Assembly: GCF_000737195.2 (NCBI RefSeq)
Contig: NZ_JALM01000043.1
Coordinates: forward strand, 1-64,000
Direction: 5' to 3'
DNA: 64,000 nt
Origin: Sciscionella sediminilitoris
GTDB lineage: Bacteria; Actinomycetota; Actinomycetes; Mycobacteriales; Pseudonocardiaceae
The notes under the pieces were generated by a model. It saw nothing but the letters and a program-made list of their open reading frames with translations. It did no database searches and had not been told where the DNA came from. Of this stretch, positions 62,709 through 64,000 are shown in pieces. How positions within the stretch are numbered: the stretch's first letter is position 1; every line of letters begins with the position of its first letter. Both the position numbers and the translations under genes were made by a program.

Positions 62709-63621
62709 TGGAGACGCCACCCTCGCTCCCGGGGTATCGGACCGGGCCGAGAAATCGCGCAGTCTCGGTGCGGACGCATGGCGGGAACTGCGCACGAACC
62801 CGCTGTTCCTCATCTCCTGCGTGATCATCCTGATCATCGTGGTGATGATGGCCTTCCCCGGCCTGTTCACCTCCGTCGATCCGAACATCGGGGACCTGTC
62901 CAAGGCGCGCCAGTCACCGGGCGGGGACGCCTGGTTCGGCTACGACACCCAGGGCAGGGACATCTTCGCCAGGGTCATCTACGGTGCCCGTGCCTCGATG
63001 CTGGTCGGTATCGGCGCCACGGTCGTCCAGGTGGTCGTCGGCGTGCTGCTCGGCGTGCTCGGCGGGTTCTTCGGCCGCTGGGTCGACGTGATCGTCTCCC
63101 GGATCGGGGACATCTTCTTCGGCCTTCCGTTCATGCTCGGTGCGATCGTCGTGCTCACCACGCTGAACCCGCCGCAGTCCAGCCCCGGCCAGGTGGCGAT
63201 CATCCTGCAGGTGGTGCTGTCCATCGCGGTGCTGTCCTGGCCGATCTCGATGCGGCTGATGCGCTCGGCCACGCTGACCGCCAAGCAGCAGGACTACGTG
63301 AAGGCGGCGCGTTCGCTCGGCGCGAGCACGCCCCGGATCATCTTCCGGCACCTGCTGCCGAACTCGATCGCGCCGGTGATGGTGTACGCGACGATCGCGC
63401 TCGGGGCGAACATCGGTGCCGAGGCGACCCTGTCCTACCTCGGCGTCGGTCTGCGCCCGCCGGTCGTATCCTGGGGCGTAATGGTTTCGGACGCGGCCAC
63501 CTACTTCGAGACCTCGCCGCACATGTTGCTCATCCCCGCGGGATTCGTGACGTTCACCGTGCTCGGCTTCGTGATGCTCGGGGACGCGGTGCGCGACGCG
63601 ATGGACCCGAAGAGCCGCTAG
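62701..63621 (+). CDS. Peptide ABC importer permease (OppC/DppC-type)
   Basis: A 306-residue permease: N-terminal cytoplasmic tail, six helices, the DppC-type WFGYDTQGRDIFARVIYGAR segment and EAA loop DYVKAARSLGASTPRIIFRH. ATG 62701 overlaps the previous gene. Followed 8 nt later by the ATPase gene. Confidence 0.95.
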   Translation: MTSGDATLAPGVSDRAEKSRSLGADAWRELRTNPLFLISCVIILIIVVMMAFPGLFTSVDPNIGDLSKARQSPGGDAWFGYDTQGRDIFARVIYGARASMLVGIGATVVQVVVGVLLGVLGGFFGRWVDVIVSRIGDIFFGLPFMLGAIVVLTTLNPPQSSPGQVAIILQVVLSIAVLSWPISMRLMRSATLTAKQQDYVKAARSLGASTPRIIFRHLLPNSIAPVMVYATIALGANIGAEATLSYLGVGLRPPVVSWGVMVSDAATYFETSPHMLLIPAGFVTFTVLGFVMLGDAVRDAMDPKSR

Positions 63622-63629
63622 GAGACACG

Positions 63630-64000
63630 GTGACCGACATTCAGCAAGGCGGCGACACCGCCACGACCATGACCGAGGACGGACAGGGCCAACCGGCCCT
63701 CGAGGTCTCCGATCTGCACGTCGAGTTCCGCACCAGGGACGGCGTGGCCACCGTGCTCAACGGCGTCTCGTACCACGTGGACCCGGGGGAGACGCTCGCC
63801 GTGCTCGGCGAGTCCGGCTCCGGTAAGAGCGTCACCGCGCAGACGGTGATGGGCATCCTTGATTCCCCGCCCGGATTCGTCACCAGTGGCGAAATCCGGT
63901 ACCGGGGCGAGAATCTGCTCACCGCCACCGAGAACCGCAGGGTCGCGGTGCGCGGCGAGGAGATCGCGATGATCTTCCAGGACTCGCTCTCCGCGCTCAA
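63630..64000 (+). CDS. Peptide ABC importer ATPase, OppD/DppD-type (3' end outside the window)
   Basis: The first 123 codons are visible, the rest runs off the right edge. GTG 63630 starts MTDIQQGGDTA; the ABC domain begins LEVSDLHVEFRTRDG and has Walker A VLGESGSGKSVTAQTVMG and the Q-loop IFQDSLSAL. This is the usual start of DppD-type ATPases. Signature and Walker B lie outside. Confidence 0.95.
   Translation, partial: MTDIQQGGDTATTMTEDGQGQPALEVSDLHVEFRTRDGVATVLNGVSYHVDPGETLAVLGESGSGKSVTAQTVMGILDSPPGFVTSGEIRYRGENLLTATENRRVAVRGEEIAMIFQDSLSAL

Overview
The window is a chromosome segment from a high-GC Gram-positive actinomycete. Third codon positions are almost all G or C, GTG and TTG starts are frequent, ATGA/GTGA start-stop overlaps are common, and several promoters look leaderless (a TANNNT -10 box just before the start codon). 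Gene order matches Mycobacterium tuberculosis in two blocks: M23 peptidase-sucC-sucD-Rv0954/perM-like-purN-purH, and mfd-mazG-lytic transglycosylase-eno-ftsB/divIC-DUF501-ppx. A third block (cobC-like-Nif3-zinc ribbon-histidine phosphatase, then panB further on) matches the Rv2231c-Rv2225 neighbourhood. From this mixture and the dispersed intergenic repeats I infer a Pseudonocardiales member; no marker gene here proves it.

Layout. 0-4 kb: a WYL-type regulator (cut by the window edge) divergent from a DinB protein, a secreted M23 peptidase, a polytopic membrane protein coupled to a stand-alone B12-binding mutase subunit. 4-9.6 kb: sucCD, then two membrane proteins of the Rv0954/PerM type, and an SDR. 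9.6-13.3 kb: an accessory insert with a tannase-like esterase, a TetR regulator and a divergent FAD monooxygenase, with two identical-design operators between them. 13.3-18 kb: purN-purH, an NmrA-like protein, a LysR regulator and a PPOX protein. 18-21.3 kb: the four-gene CobC/Nif3/zinc-ribbon/phosphatase operon. 21.3-23.2 kb: an sfnG-flavin reductase sulfur-scavenging operon, preceded by an unannotated cysteine-type leader peptide. 23.2-23.6 kb: rnpB (RNase P RNA).

23.9-31.7 kb is the most unusual region: a compact cluster encoding a type IV secretion-like apparatus (small membrane proteins resembling VirB2 and VirB3, VirB4 ATPase, VirB6/TrbL-like channel, VirB8-like protein and a VirB1-like wall hydrolase), with no relaxase, coupling protein or integrase in sight. 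It is followed by a uridine-kinase-like protein, a metal/B12 receptor-like protein, a glutathionyl-hydroquinone reductase-like protein, a frameshifted SGNH hydrolase and panB. 35.9-37.3 kb: a deazaflavin-type nitroreductase and a divergent TetR separated by a regular array of six operator-like sites. 37.3-39.6 kb: a DadA/PuuB-like oxidase and an Lrp/AsnC regulator.

39.7-54.5 kb: mfd, an iron-siderophore ABC importer behind a DtxR/IdeR-type iron box, a SurA-like lipoprotein, mazG, cell-wall lytic transglycosylases, eno, ftsB/divIC, DUF501 and ppx, interrupted by a 75-bp tandem repeat. 54.9-64 kb: a peptide ABC importer locus with four tandem, partly gene-converted substrate-binding lipoproteins followed by two permeases and the start of the ATPase, which runs off the window.
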